Notes: generated from the sequence alone by a model not told the origin. A DNA stretch of 7,650 nt from an uncultured Collinsella sp. (GCA_900546455.1 URCS01000081.1:1-7650), one strand, 5' to 3'; shown: positions 1 to 6,921, counted from the stretch's first letter. Numbers and translations: made by a program.

Positions 1-508
1 CAGCCACAAACCCGCCCTCGCCCAGCTCAACGCCACCGTCCCAGGTAGCGGCACCGCCCACGGTAAGCGGATCGCCGCCGGCGCGCATCACGGCCTCCTT
101 CTGGTCCAGGATGCCACACGCCTCCACGATGGCATCGATCACCGTCTCGGGGCGAATGGCGCACCCGGGCGCGTACACGTCCACGGGAATCGCGCGGTCC
201 ACGCCGCCGATCACGTTGTAGGCATCGCGGAACACGCCGCCCGAACACGCGCAAATGCCGCACGCCACCACGCACTTGGGCTCGAGCATCTGGTTGTAGA
301 TCTGGCGCACGACGGGCAGGTTCTGGGCATTGACCGACCCCGTCACCAAAAAGATATCCGCATGCTTGGGGTTGCCGGTGTTGACCACGCCAAAGCGCTC
401 CGCATCGAACAGCGGCGTGAGCGAGGCCAGCACCTCGATATCGCATCCGTTGCAGCTCGAACCGTCGTAATGAATAACCCACGGCGAGCGCGACATTTTA
501 TGATCCAT
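1..508 (-). CDS. [NiFe]-hydrogenase small subunit, NuoB/HycG/EchC-like (partial, runs off left edge)
   Basis: The 169 visible codons encode a NuoB-like small subunit of a group 4 (energy-converting) [NiFe] hydrogenase. In this family the subunit carries one proximal 4Fe-4S cluster that passes electrons between ferredoxin-type subunits and the NiFe site of the large subunit, on the cytoplasmic face of the membrane complex. The N-terminal CNGCDIE motif gives C19 and C22. C83 in ACGICACSG and C116 in APGCAIRP complete the expected four ligands, and C79, C86 and C88 are additional cysteines. I chose ATG at 508 because a perfect AGGAGG (517-522 on the complement) lies 8 nt upstream. A second ATG at 496 is less well placed. 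That AGGAGG overlaps the TAG stop of the upstream membrane gene, so the two are probably translationally coupled. Gene order (NuoL-like, NuoH-like, NuoB-like) matches ech operons. The C-terminus lies outside the window. Family assignment is secure; Hyc versus Ech naming is not. Confidence 0.93.
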   Translation of the reverse strand, partial: MDHKMSRSPWVIHYDGSSCNGCDIEVLASLTPLFDAERFGVVNTGNPKHADIFLVTGSVNAQNLPVVRQIYNQMLEPKCVVACGICACSGGVFRDAYNVIGGVDRAIPVDVYAPGCAIRPETVIDAIVEACGILDQKEAVMRAGGDPLTVGGAATWDGGVELGEGGFVA

Positions 509-520
509 GGATGCCGCCTC

Positions 521-3403
521 CTAAATAAATACGTCGACGAGGATGGGCATAAGGTTGAGCAGGCCAAACACCAGCGCCACGCCCCATCCGAGCCTAAAGC
601 AGCTGCGCCAGGTGCTGCGTGCGAAGGTGTTGTCGATCAGCACCTCGACAAAATACGTCGCGGCCATCACGACCAGTGCGACCACCCAGCTCACCGGGTT
701 GTCCCAGACGAAGAACATGCCCACCCACATCAAAAACAGCACGGTCTCGCACCAGTGCATAAGGGTCATCTTGGCCAGCGTGCCGCCGCTCATCTCGGTG
801 GCGACGCCCTGGACGATCTCCTGATGCGCGTGATGCGAGTACGAAAGGTCAAACGGCGACTTGCGCAGCTTGATGGTAAGCACCGCGAGCAGCGCCAGGA
901 AAATGGGCGCACTGTACACGATGATGGGGGCCGACTGCCCCGTCACAGCGATGGAATCAAAGCTGTCGGTGGCAAGATACAGACCCACGCTCATCAGCAG
1001 AACGGCGGGCTCGTAACTCATGACCTGCAGCAGCTCACGATCGGCGCCAACCTGGGCAAACGGGCTTTGCGTCGAGGCGGACGCCAGCACCACAAAGATC
1101 GCGGCGAGCGTCACCATAAAGGCGCACAGTAGCGTGTTAGAGCCCGACACAAAGATGCCGCCGCCCACGACGGTAAAGATGAGCGCGCACGCCATATAGG
1201 TATCGTCCATGGTGTTTACGCTGGCAGGGGCTTTGCGCAGCAGCTTGGCAACGTCGTAGAAAGGCTGGAGCAGGCGCGGGCCCACGCGGCCCTGCATACG
1301 GGCCGAAAGTTTGCGGTCAACGCCGTCGATCAGGCCACCAACCAAAGGCGCCAGCAGGGCAAACACCAAGGTACCAATAAAGATGCCCACGACACCCGAA
1401 CCTTCGAAATACTTGCCGCGCAGCACCGAGGGCGCGCTCATGGCAAGCCTCTCGGGCCCAATCCATGCGCAGCACAGCAGCGCAAACAAGATAATGCTGC
1501 AGCACACAACGCTACCCACGGGGCTAATACGCTTCTCACCAAGGGCGTCCTCCGAGTACCAATTGCGCTTTTCGGCCTTCACCTCGTGTCCCATCGAGCC
1601 GCGGAAGTGGCGATATTTGTCGGTTCCCACACCCGAAAGGTACACGTTGACGTGCGGCTTATTGCTCACGCGGAACGACGTCAGCAGCACCACGGCGATA
1701 AAAGCCACGATAACCACCATCAGATACATGGCGTCCTTGCCGATAACGTACGGCACGCGGCCAAACACCATGGCCAAGTAAGGCGACACCAGACCGCTCG
1801 AGATAACCGGGAACGCCACGCAGCACAGAATCAGCAGCGCGGCGATGGTGTTGAGGGCCATCCATTCGGTCTTATGGACATTGACCTCAACGTTTTGAGC
1901 CGTGGGGTCGACGCCCGAAAGCTTGGCAAGCCACTTGCCCCAGAAGAAGAACGTCGCGGCCGAGCCAAAGGCCAGCACCATGATCATGAGCACGTTGCCG
2001 GTCTGCGCAAACGCCACCAGGGCGCCCCACTTGGACACGAGCATGCCAAACGGCGCCACGAACATACCCATGATGCCCAGCATCATCAGGCGCGTCAGGT
2101 GCGGCATACGGCTGAACATGCCGTCCATGTCCTCGATATTGCGGCTGCCGATATGGTGCTCGGCGGTGCCTACGCACAGGAACAGCAGCGACTTAGCCAC
2201 CGTGTGGAACAAGATCAGGAAGATGGCCGCCCATACGGCCTCGGGCGCGCCGACACCCAGGCAGGCACTGATGAGACCCAAGTTGGAAATGGTGGAGAAC
2301 GCGAGCACGCGCTTGGCATTGCTCTGCGAGATGGCCATGAGGGCCGCGAGCAAAAACGTGATGGCGCCCACACTCGTGACCATAAAGCCGGTCACAGGAT
2401 AGATGGCATAGAGCGGGCTCAGCTTGACCATCAGGAACACGCCGGCTTTGACCATGGTTGACGAGTGCAGCAGGGCGCTCGTGGGCGTGGGGGCAACCAT
2501 GGCACCAAGCAGCCAAGTGTGGAACGGCATCTGTGCGGCCTTGGTGAGTGCGGCGAGCGACAGAAGGATGACCGGCATCACCAGCAGCGCGGATTGCGCG
2601 GTTCTGGCACCGGAAAGCTCGATCATGCCCGAGATGGTCAGCGGCATGCCGTTAACGTGCAGGTACATGAGTCCGGCCAAAAACGCGATGCCGCCCAGCA
2701 TGTTGAGGATGATCTGGGTAAAGGCGTTTTTGATGGCTTCGGGCGTGCGCGTGTAGCCAATCATGAGGAACGAGCACACGGTGGTGATTTCCCAGCCGCA
2801 GAACAGCCACTCCAGGTTGTCGCTCGTCACGATGACGAACATGGCCGAGAGGAACAGGAACATAAGCGCCAGGAACTGCGGGCGACGGTCGGGCGCGGTC
2901 TGCCCGCGCAGCGCGGCCTCGTGCTCGTCATGGGCCTGGAAGTCCTTCATGTAGCCCAGGGCGTACACGCAGATGAGGCTGCCGACAATGCCGACGGCAA
3001 GCACCATGATCACGCTCATGTAATCCAGGTAGAGCGGCGTGGCGGTGACGGCCTCTGCCGCAGGCAGCGTCATGGCCGCAAAGGCGACCGAGCCCACCAG
3101 CTGCACCACGCCAAGCGCTGTGGTGGGCGTGCTCTTATATTTGCGCGCGTTGTACAGGATGACGGCGCACAGGATGACGTCGATGACGGAGCTGATGATG
3201 GAGAGCACATGCGAGGTGCCGGGGGCAACCTCAAAGCTCTGCGGACCCGTGCCAAAAAACATGACGGCGACTACAACTGTCACCGCCATAATAATGCCGG
3301 AACCTATGAGCCCCACCGCATCGCGGGCGCGGTCACCGCGCGCGAGCAACATGCCCAGCGCCGGTACCAGCGGAAACAGGGTAAGGAAATACAGTAGCGT
3401 CAT
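521..3403 (-). CDS. Fused hydrogenase membrane subunit: NuoL/HycC/EchA-like plus NuoH/HycD/EchB-like
   Basis: This 960-residue, highly hydrophobic protein joins two membrane subunits of group 4 hydrogenases that are normally separate. Residues 1 to about 620 are antiporter-like. They include DYMSVIMVLAVG (127-138), GWEITTVCSF with E205, LTKAAQMPFHTWLLGAM with K288, HSSTMVKAG with H313 and K319, K404 in HTVAKSLLF, and K458 in VSKWG, all in contexts matching the proton-path Glu/Lys residues of NuoL/M proteins. A soluble linker at about 570-628 precedes a NuoH-like half (about 660-960), with GPRLLQPFYDVAKLLRK (708-724), ADRELLQVMSYEPA (787-800) and a charged loop RKSPFDLSYSHHAHQEI (847-863). The expected role is to couple H2 chemistry to proton or sodium translocation and to anchor the catalytic arm. 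GGGGGAG lies 8 nt before the ATG at 3403. It is the first gene of the operon, and the next gene starts 12 nt after its stop. The reading frame is unbroken across the junction. Confidence 0.93.
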   Translation of the reverse strand: MTLLYFLTLFPLVPALGMLLARGDRARDAVGLIGSGIIMAVTVVVAVMFFGTGPQSFEVAPGTSHVLSIISSVIDVILCAVILYNARKYKSTPTTALGVVQLVGSVAFAAMTLPAAEAVTATPLYLDYMSVIMVLAVGIVGSLICVYALGYMKDFQAHDEHEAALRGQTAPDRRPQFLALMFLFLSAMFVIVTSDNLEWLFCGWEITTVCSFLMIGYTRTPEAIKNAFTQIILNMLGGIAFLAGLMYLHVNGMPLTISGMIELSGARTAQSALLVMPVILLSLAALTKAAQMPFHTWLLGAMVAPTPTSALLHSSTMVKAGVFLMVKLSPLYAIYPVTGFMVTSVGAITFLLAALMAISQSNAKRVLAFSTISNLGLISACLGVGAPEAVWAAIFLILFHTVAKSLLFLCVGTAEHHIGSRNIEDMDGMFSRMPHLTRLMMLGIMGMFVAPFGMLVSKWGALVAFAQTGNVLMIMVLAFGSAATFFFWGKWLAKLSGVDPTAQNVEVNVHKTEWMALNTIAALLILCCVAFPVISSGLVSPYLAMVFGRVPYVIGKDAMYLMVVIVAFIAVVLLTSFRVSNKPHVNVYLSGVGTDKYRHFRGSMGHEVKAEKRNWYSEDALGEKRISPVGSVVCCSIILFALLCCAWIGPERLAMSAPSVLRGKYFEGSGVVGIFIGTLVFALLAPLVGGLIDGVDRKLSARMQGRVGPRLLQPFYDVAKLLRKAPASVNTMDDTYMACALIFTVVGGGIFVSGSNTLLCAFMVTLAAIFVVLASASTQSPFAQVGADRELLQVMSYEPAVLLMSVGLYLATDSFDSIAVTGQSAPIIVYSAPIFLALLAVLTIKLRKSPFDLSYSHHAHQEIVQGVATEMSGGTLAKMTLMHWCETVLFLMWVGMFFVWDNPVSWVVALVVMAATYFVEVLIDNTFARSTWRSCFRLGWGVALVFGLLNLMPILVDVFI

Positions 3404-3649
3404 ACCATCACTCCCCCATGCAAAAACGCTGCAATTGTTTAACGTTATAGCTCAGTTGAGGAGCAACGGCGGCAGGTTTTCGGTCAACTGGGGAGTTTTA
3501 GGCGTACAGGGTAAGGAGTCTGTCCGCACTGGAGTAGAAGGTGACGTTTCCTTACCGCAGCGACGGGCGCGCGGGCCACTGTGTGCGGTTTATTGGCCAC
3601 GTTGAAGGATGCCCCGATAGGCTCGCGGCGGTTCGAAAAGTTGACGCGG
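3404..3649 (-). promoter_or_regulatory. Leader/promoter region of the hydrogenase operon, with two inverted repeats
   Basis: This gap between the upstream terminator and the hydrogenase start must contain the operon's promoter. On the minus strand TATAAC (complement of 3444-3449) resembles a -10 and would give a short leader, but no good -35 sits 16-18 nt upstream. Two inverted repeats are visible: CAGTTGA/TCAACTG (3453-3459 and 3484-3490, 24-nt gap) and GGTAAGGA/TCCTTACC (3510-3517 and 3549-3556, 31-nt gap). A palindrome TAACGTTA (3440-3447) overlaps the candidate -10. I recognise no known riboswitch. The start point is therefore uncertain, and the repeats may be operators or leader RNA structure. 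Confidence 0.35.
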
Positions 3650-3676
3650 CAAGAAAAATGCGCCTCGTGGGCGCAC
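3650..3676 (-). terminator. Rho-independent terminator of the HTH gene
   Basis: Read on the minus strand, TGCGCC and GGCGCA form a 6-bp stem (3670-3675 with 3659-3664) around a 5-nt loop, extended by a G/T wobble and followed by TTTTTCTT. It lies 12 nt beyond the stop codon at 3688, the expected place for termination of the HTH gene, and separates that gene from the hydrogenase operon. Confidence 0.75.
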
Positions 3677-3687
3677 CATCCCGTTCG

Positions 3688-4083
3688 CTATTCCGGCTTT
3701 TTAACGCGCGGCTTGCGACCCCGCGGCTTATCGACCAGCGCCGCCTCGCCGCCGTCGCGGTACTGGCGGCACCAGGCCTTGACCGAAGACTCGCTGGGAA
3801 TCTTGTGCTTGATCATAGCCTCGCGAACCGTAAGGCCGTTTTCCATGCGGTCCTTAACCACGGCGAGTTTCACCTCGTACGAATATGTATGATGGCGAGT
3901 GCCCGCGTTGAGCACGGCGTCGGCACCGCCCACGGCATACGCGCGGGCCCACTGACGAGCCGTGGCCTGGGGAATGCCGAGCTCCGCGGCGAGGGCGCGA
4001 TGACCGACCCCCTCTTGGAGGACCTCGACGGCACGCTGCCTAACCTCGGGCGCATGCGTGCGAGTCCTAGTTGCTTCCGACAT
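3688..4083 (-). CDS. Small tandem helix-turn-helix protein, IS3/IS150 OrfA-like, without OrfB
   Basis: This 131-residue protein has two helix-turn-helix modules like the DNA-binding half of IS150-type (IS3 family) OrfA proteins. The first is at residues 12-50 (EVRQRAVEVLQ, then HRALAAELGIPQATARQWARAY). The second is at 69-113 (YEVKLAVVKDRMENGLTVREAMIKH, then SESSVKAWCRQYRDGG). It ends in a basic tail, DKPRGRKPRVKKPE. OrfA proteins of IS150 type are longer (about 170 residues) and continue into a leucine zipper and a frameshift site leading to a DDE integrase. Neither is present here, and a terminator follows within 12 nt. I prefer ATG at 4083, with AAGAAG 8 nt upstream; a GTG at 4092 would add three residues. 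It could be a relic of an insertion sequence or a domesticated DNA-binding regulator. The compact promoter-gene-terminator arrangement favours a working stand-alone gene. No target is evident. Confidence 0.8.
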   Translation of the reverse strand: MSEATRTRTHAPEVRQRAVEVLQEGVGHRALAAELGIPQATARQWARAYAVGGADAVLNAGTRHHTYSYEVKLAVVKDRMENGLTVREAMIKHKIPSESSVKAWCRQYRDGGEAALVDKPRGRKPRVKKPE

Positions 4084-4101
4084 ACCTGCCACTTCTTAGC
4101 C

Positions 4102-4112
4102 TTAACCGTTAA
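4102..4112. promoter_or_regulatory. Palindrome TTAAC-C-GTTAA between promoter and start of the HTH gene
   Basis: A perfect 5-bp inverted repeat with a one-base centre lies in the leader of the HTH gene, about 20 bp upstream of its ATG and just downstream of the predicted transcription start. Its position would suit an autoregulatory operator. A related palindrome, TAACGTTA, lies in front of the hydrogenase operon at 3440-3447. The sites are short, so chance is possible. Confidence 0.25.
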
Positions 4113-4133
4113 TCTGCTTTCTTACGTGCAAGT

Positions 4134-4162
4134 TAGATAGTAGCATTTTACTGTTTGCTCAA
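4134..4162 (-). promoter_or_regulatory. Candidate sigma-70 promoter of the HTH gene
   Basis: On the minus strand TTGAGC (complement of 4157-4162) is followed after 17 nt by TATCTA (complement of 4134-4139), about 50 bp upstream of the ATG at 4083. The -35 matches consensus at 4 of 6 positions and the -10 at only 3 of 6. The surroundings are AT-rich. TAAAAT at the complement of 4145-4150 is an alternative -10 with a poorer -35. Confidence 0.35.
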
Positions 4163-4414
4163 AGCAGTTAATTAAAATAGACGCGGTGTTATCTGGGCAT
4201 TTGGCACCAATTTACGACATTTCTTTATCGATTATTTACGCTGGTAGCTGACTCGCAGCTAATCGTCATTCGCTTGTCAACAAAATTGGCATCTCTTTAT
4301 GTCCTTTGGCATAGAGGATATAGTTATTAACCCCTCCCCCAATAATTTTGAGTAATCGGCAAGGCAGTAGACGTCCTTACTCCTCATGATTACCGCGCAT
4401 TGCTATCCACCGGA
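4163..4414. other. AT-rich gap without a recognisable gene
   Basis: About 250 bases lie between the HTH promoter and the terminator of the reductase gene, clearly richer in A/T than the flanking genes. I see no reading frame of credible length, no RNA gene and no clear insertion-sequence ends. Small items are an 8-bp palindrome TTAATTAA (4168-4175), the inverted repeat AGCTG-ACTCG-CAGCT near 4246-4260, and a plus-strand TTTATG-17-TATAGT pair that leads to no gene. Confidence 0.5.
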
Positions 4415-4415
4415 G

Positions 4416-4457
4416 CAAAACAAAAAGGGCGGGGCCTGCTGCGCTTGCAGGCCCCGC
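4416..4457 (-). terminator. Strong Rho-independent terminator of the OYE-family reductase gene
   Basis: A perfect 11-bp GC-rich stem, GCGGGGCCTGC with GCAGGCCCCGC (4429-4439 and 4447-4457), encloses a 7-nt loop. On the minus strand it is followed by CCTTTTTGTTTTGC. It lies 75 nt past the stop at 4533. A second hairpin without a T-run (4487-4496 with 4507-4516, one internal mismatch) sits between the stop codon and this terminator. Confidence 0.9.
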
Positions 4458-4532
4458 ACCGGTTGACACCCGACGGGACACAGCCGGGCGAGGCGGATCC
4501 GTGCTACCGCCCCGCCTAGCCGCGATGTTCAA

Positions 4533-6563
4533 CTACAGCTCGTTGGCCGCGTGATACGCCGTGCGAATGGCGCTCGCGATGTCGGCGGTGCGCTCGCCCG
4601 AGCAGTCGCCCACGCAGGTCACGGGCACCGTCACGCTATCCAGGTCAAACGCGTTGGCCTTGGAGCCCACGGCCATCACCACGTAATCGCAGGCGATCTT
4701 CACCGACTCCTCGGCGCCGTCCTCGGTGGTGCGAACAGCCTCCACGCCCTCGTCGGTAATGGCGGTCAGGCGGGTCTTCACGTGCTGCTCCACGTTGTGC
4801 TCGGCAAAGTCGCTCATGATCAGCGGCAGAATGGTCTCGGACTCGCCCGCGGCAATTTTGTCGAGCATCTCCACGATCGCCACCTCGCAGCCGTGCTGCA
4901 GCAGGTACTCGGCAGTCTCGGTGCCCACCAGGCCGCCGCCAATGACGGCGACGCGGCCCGTAAGCTCAACCTTGCCGGCCAGCACGTCCCAGCTCGAGAC
5001 GACCTTGTCCGAATCGGCACCCGGAACGGGGATGACCACGTCGTGCGCGCCCACGGCCACAATCGCGGCGTCGGCGGCGTTGAGGTCCTCAGCGGTAGCG
5101 ACGTGGTTGAGCTCAACCTTCACGCCCAGGCCAGGCAGAATCTTCTCGTAGTACTCGACCGAGCGCATGATCTCGTCCTTGCGCGGAGGCGCAGCCGCCA
5201 GCACAATCTGGCCACCCAGATGATCGCTCGCCTCGTAGACGGTCACATCGTAGCCGCGCTTGGCCGCCACGCGCGCGGCCTCCAGGCCGGCGATGCCGCC
5301 GCCCACCACGGCGATCTTCTTGTCGCCCTCGCCCGGCTTGATGGCAACGGTCGCCTCGTCGCCGTTCTCGGCATTGAGCACGCACGAGATGTACTTGCGG
5401 TTTTGAATCGCGTCGACGCAGCCCTTGTTGCAGTTGAGGCACTCGCGGATGGGCTCGCCCGTGGCGGCCTTCAGCGCAATGTCGGGGTCGCACATGAGCG
5501 AACGGCCATAGGCGATGATATCGGCCGCGCCGTCTTCCAGAATCTTCTCGCCGGCCTCGACCGAGACCACACGGCCGACGGTTGCCACCGGCACGGAGAC
5601 CAGGGCCTTGACGCGCTCGGCCACGGGCAGCGTCCAGTTGTAGGGCATGGCGCCCATGGGCGGAATGGTGTCGCCCATGTTGCCGGTGTGGTTGGCCTGC
5701 GCGACCTGGATCATATCGATGCCCGCGCCCTCGAGCAGCTTGGCAAACTCACAGGCCTCGTCGGGCTGCAGGCCGCCCTTGCCGCGCGGCGTGCCGTCGG
5801 GGTTCTCCATAATCACGGGGAGCTTGTACTCCACCATCAGCTGCGGCGCGACCTCCTTAATGGCGGCGACGACCTCGAGCGCGTAGCGAACGCGGTTCTC
5901 GAACGAGCCGCCGTACTCGTCGGTACGCTGGTTGAGGATGGCCGAGCACAGCGAACCCACCAGGCGGTCGCCGTGGACCTCGATGGCATCGATGCCGGCC
6001 TGCTGCGCGCGGGCGGCCGAGGCAGCGATGGCCTCCTTGATCTGGGTGAGCTGCTCCACGGTGGCCTCGTTCACAAAGTGCTGCATGTCGTGGTGCAGCT
6101 TGGCGTATGCCTGCTTGCGGATCTCGTTGGACTCGGCCATCTTGGCGGCAAAGGTCTCCTCGTCGCCGGCGGCCTTGGCCTCCTGCGCGGCCTTGGCGGC
6201 GGCCATGGATCCCATGACCATGCGGCCGACACCGGGCACGTCGTACTCGGGGTGGAACAGCTGCAGCGCAACCTTGGCGCCGTGCTTGTGGACGACGTCG
6301 GCCAGCGCCTTAAACGTGGGAATCTGGGCATCGGTCGCCAGCTTGGGCGTGGGGCTCGCGGTCATAACGGGAGCGACATCGCCGATGACGATGTAGCTCA
6401 CGCCGCCACGGGCCAGGCGCTCGTAAAAAGCCAGGCTGCGCTCGCCAATGGAACCGTCGCGCTCCTCGTAACCGGTGGTGAGCGGCGGGAACATAATGCG
6501 GTTCTTGAGCTCAAGGGGGCCAACCGTAATGGGCTGGAGCAGCTTGGATGCAGGTGCGGTCAT
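4533..6563 (-). CDS. NADH:flavin oxidoreductase / old-yellow-enzyme family reductase with 4Fe-4S and FAD/NAD domains (FadH/BaiCD/enoate reductase type)
   Basis: This protein of about 676 residues is expected to move electrons from NAD(P)H through FAD and a 4Fe-4S cluster to FMN, and on to an activated C=C bond or similar acceptor in the cytoplasm. Residue numbers here start from ATG 6569. An OYE barrel (10 to about 365) has KNRIMFPPL (22-30), RTDEYGGSFENR (215-226) and AYGRSLMCDP (353-362). The cluster motif CLNCNKGC...C gives C377, C380, C384 and C396, the C-x2-C-x3-C-x11-C spacing of 2,4-dienoyl-CoA reductase. FAD and NAD Rossmann motifs follow: VVGGGIAGLEAA (421-432) and VIGGGLVGTETA (542-553). 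The usual catalytic HGY-type segment is replaced by HGDRLVGSLC, two residues shorter, and an Ala-rich insert occupies about 120-180. The substrate cannot be read from sequence. I prefer ATG 6563, since GAGAGGA abuts ATG 6569 but sits 6 nt before 6563. It forms a single-gene unit with its own terminator. Confidence 0.9.
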   Translation of the reverse strand: MTAPASKLLQPITVGPLELKNRIMFPPLTTGYEERDGSIGERSLAFYERLARGGVSYIVIGDVAPVMTASPTPKLATDAQIPTFKALADVVHKHGAKVALQLFHPEYDVPGVGRMVMGSMAAAKAAQEAKAAGDEETFAAKMAESNEIRKQAYAKLHHDMQHFVNEATVEQLTQIKEAIAASAARAQQAGIDAIEVHGDRLVGSLCSAILNQRTDEYGGSFENRVRYALEVVAAIKEVAPQLMVEYKLPVIMENPDGTPRGKGGLQPDEACEFAKLLEGAGIDMIQVAQANHTGNMGDTIPPMGAMPYNWTLPVAERVKALVSVPVATVGRVVSVEAGEKILEDGAADIIAYGRSLMCDPDIALKAATGEPIRECLNCNKGCVDAIQNRKYISCVLNAENGDEATVAIKPGEGDKKIAVVGGGIAGLEAARVAAKRGYDVTVYEASDHLGGQIVLAAAPPRKDEIMRSVEYYEKILPGLGVKVELNHVATAEDLNAADAAIVAVGAHDVVIPVPGADSDKVVSSWDVLAGKVELTGRVAVIGGGLVGTETAEYLLQHGCEVAIVEMLDKIAAGESETILPLIMSDFAEHNVEQHVKTRLTAITDEGVEAVRTTEDGAEESVKIACDYVVMAVGSKANAFDLDSVTVPVTCVGDCSGERTADIASAIRTAYHAANEL

Positions 6564-6615
6564 GGACATTCCTCTCTTGTAGGCGCGGCGGCGATGGTGC
6601 CGCGTAGTTGTCTAG

Positions 6616-6645
6616 AGGATATGGCATGGGAGTACGGCAGCACAA
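6616..6645 (-). promoter_or_regulatory. Weak candidate promoter of the OYE-family reductase gene
   Basis: On the minus strand TTGTGC (complement of 6640-6645) and TATCCT (complement of 6616-6621) are 18 nt apart, roughly 50 bp upstream of the start codon. Both hexamers are only partial matches. The repeat array begins about 60 bp further upstream, so it could act as an operator for this promoter. Confidence 0.25.
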
Positions 6646-6705
6646 CGAAAATCGGCGGATAGCAGGTAGCGGCAGCTGGATGGGGCGGGGCGGCCTGTCG
6701 GTTTG

Positions 6706-6760
6706 TCTCGATCTGTAACAACAACTCAGCAAAACCGGGTCTTACTGTTACAGATCGAGA
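6706..6760. repeat. Inverted-repeat unit 1 of the array
   Basis: The arms at 6706-6720 and 6746-6760 are perfect 15-bp complements around a 25-nt loop that starts ACAACTCAGCAAAACCGG. The left arm is preceded by GTTTG. Confidence 0.95.
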
Positions 6761-6786
6761 TATTCCTCTCGACCCATCCTCAACAA

Positions 6787-6841
6787 TCTAAATCTGTAAC
6801 ATCTAGACCGACTTTTGGCCCCTTACTGTTACAGATCGAGA
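6787..6841. repeat. Inverted-repeat unit 2, with the only degenerate arm
   Basis: The left arm (6787-6801) reads TCTAAATCTGTAACA, with two changes from consensus that are not matched in the right arm (6827-6841). The loop is 25 nt, and its reverse complement resembles the loops of units 1 and 4 (shared CGGTCTAGA end with unit 4), so this unit appears inverted relative to them. Confidence 0.93.
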
Positions 6842-6866
6842 CAAACCAATCTGGCCTGCCGAAAGA

Positions 6867-6921
6867 TCTCAATCTGTAACAACAACTCGGCAAAATCCGT
6901 CCCTCGTGTTACAGATTGAGA
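6867..6921. repeat. Inverted-repeat unit 3, with matched changes in both arms
   Basis: The left arm TCTCAATCTGTAACA (6867-6881) and right arm TGTTACAGATTGAGA (6907-6921) each differ from consensus at one base, and the two changes pair with each other, keeping a perfect 15-bp stem. The loop starts ACAACTCGGCAAAATCCG, closely like unit 1. Confidence 0.95.

Noticed and set aside
27..482. 151-residue minus-strand reading frame
   Set aside because: It is in a different frame from the hydrogenase small subunit, which has the Fe-S ligand motifs and a perfect Shine-Dalgarno.
2465..3397. 310-residue plus-strand frame (and others at 1586-2461 and 362-1132) opposite the hydrogenase membrane gene
   Set aside because: Products are rich in His, Arg and Gln without family features, typical of the complement of a hydrophobic gene.
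3444..3640. tRNA-like fragments: a D-arm-like TAGCTCAGTTGAGGAGC and a GGTTCGAA at 3630-3637
   Set aside because: They are nearly 190 nt apart, with no anticodon arm and no acceptor stem, so no tRNA can be folded.
3541..4140. 199-residue plus-strand frame
   Set aside because: It lies antisense to the HTH gene, includes its terminator, and has no recognisable domain.
4269..4345. Promoter-like elements in the AT-rich gap (minus-strand TTGACA, plus-strand TATAGT)
   Set aside because: The minus-strand TTGACA has no -10 at a workable distance, and the plus-strand pair leads to no gene.
4387..4467. 26-codon plus-strand frame from ATG 4387
   Set aside because: It runs through the intrinsic terminator stem and has no support as a gene.
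4551..6662. 703-residue plus-strand reading frame opposite the reductase gene
   Set aside because: The His/Gly/Ala/Arg-rich product is an antisense shadow of a GC-rich gene; the minus-strand product has clear motifs.
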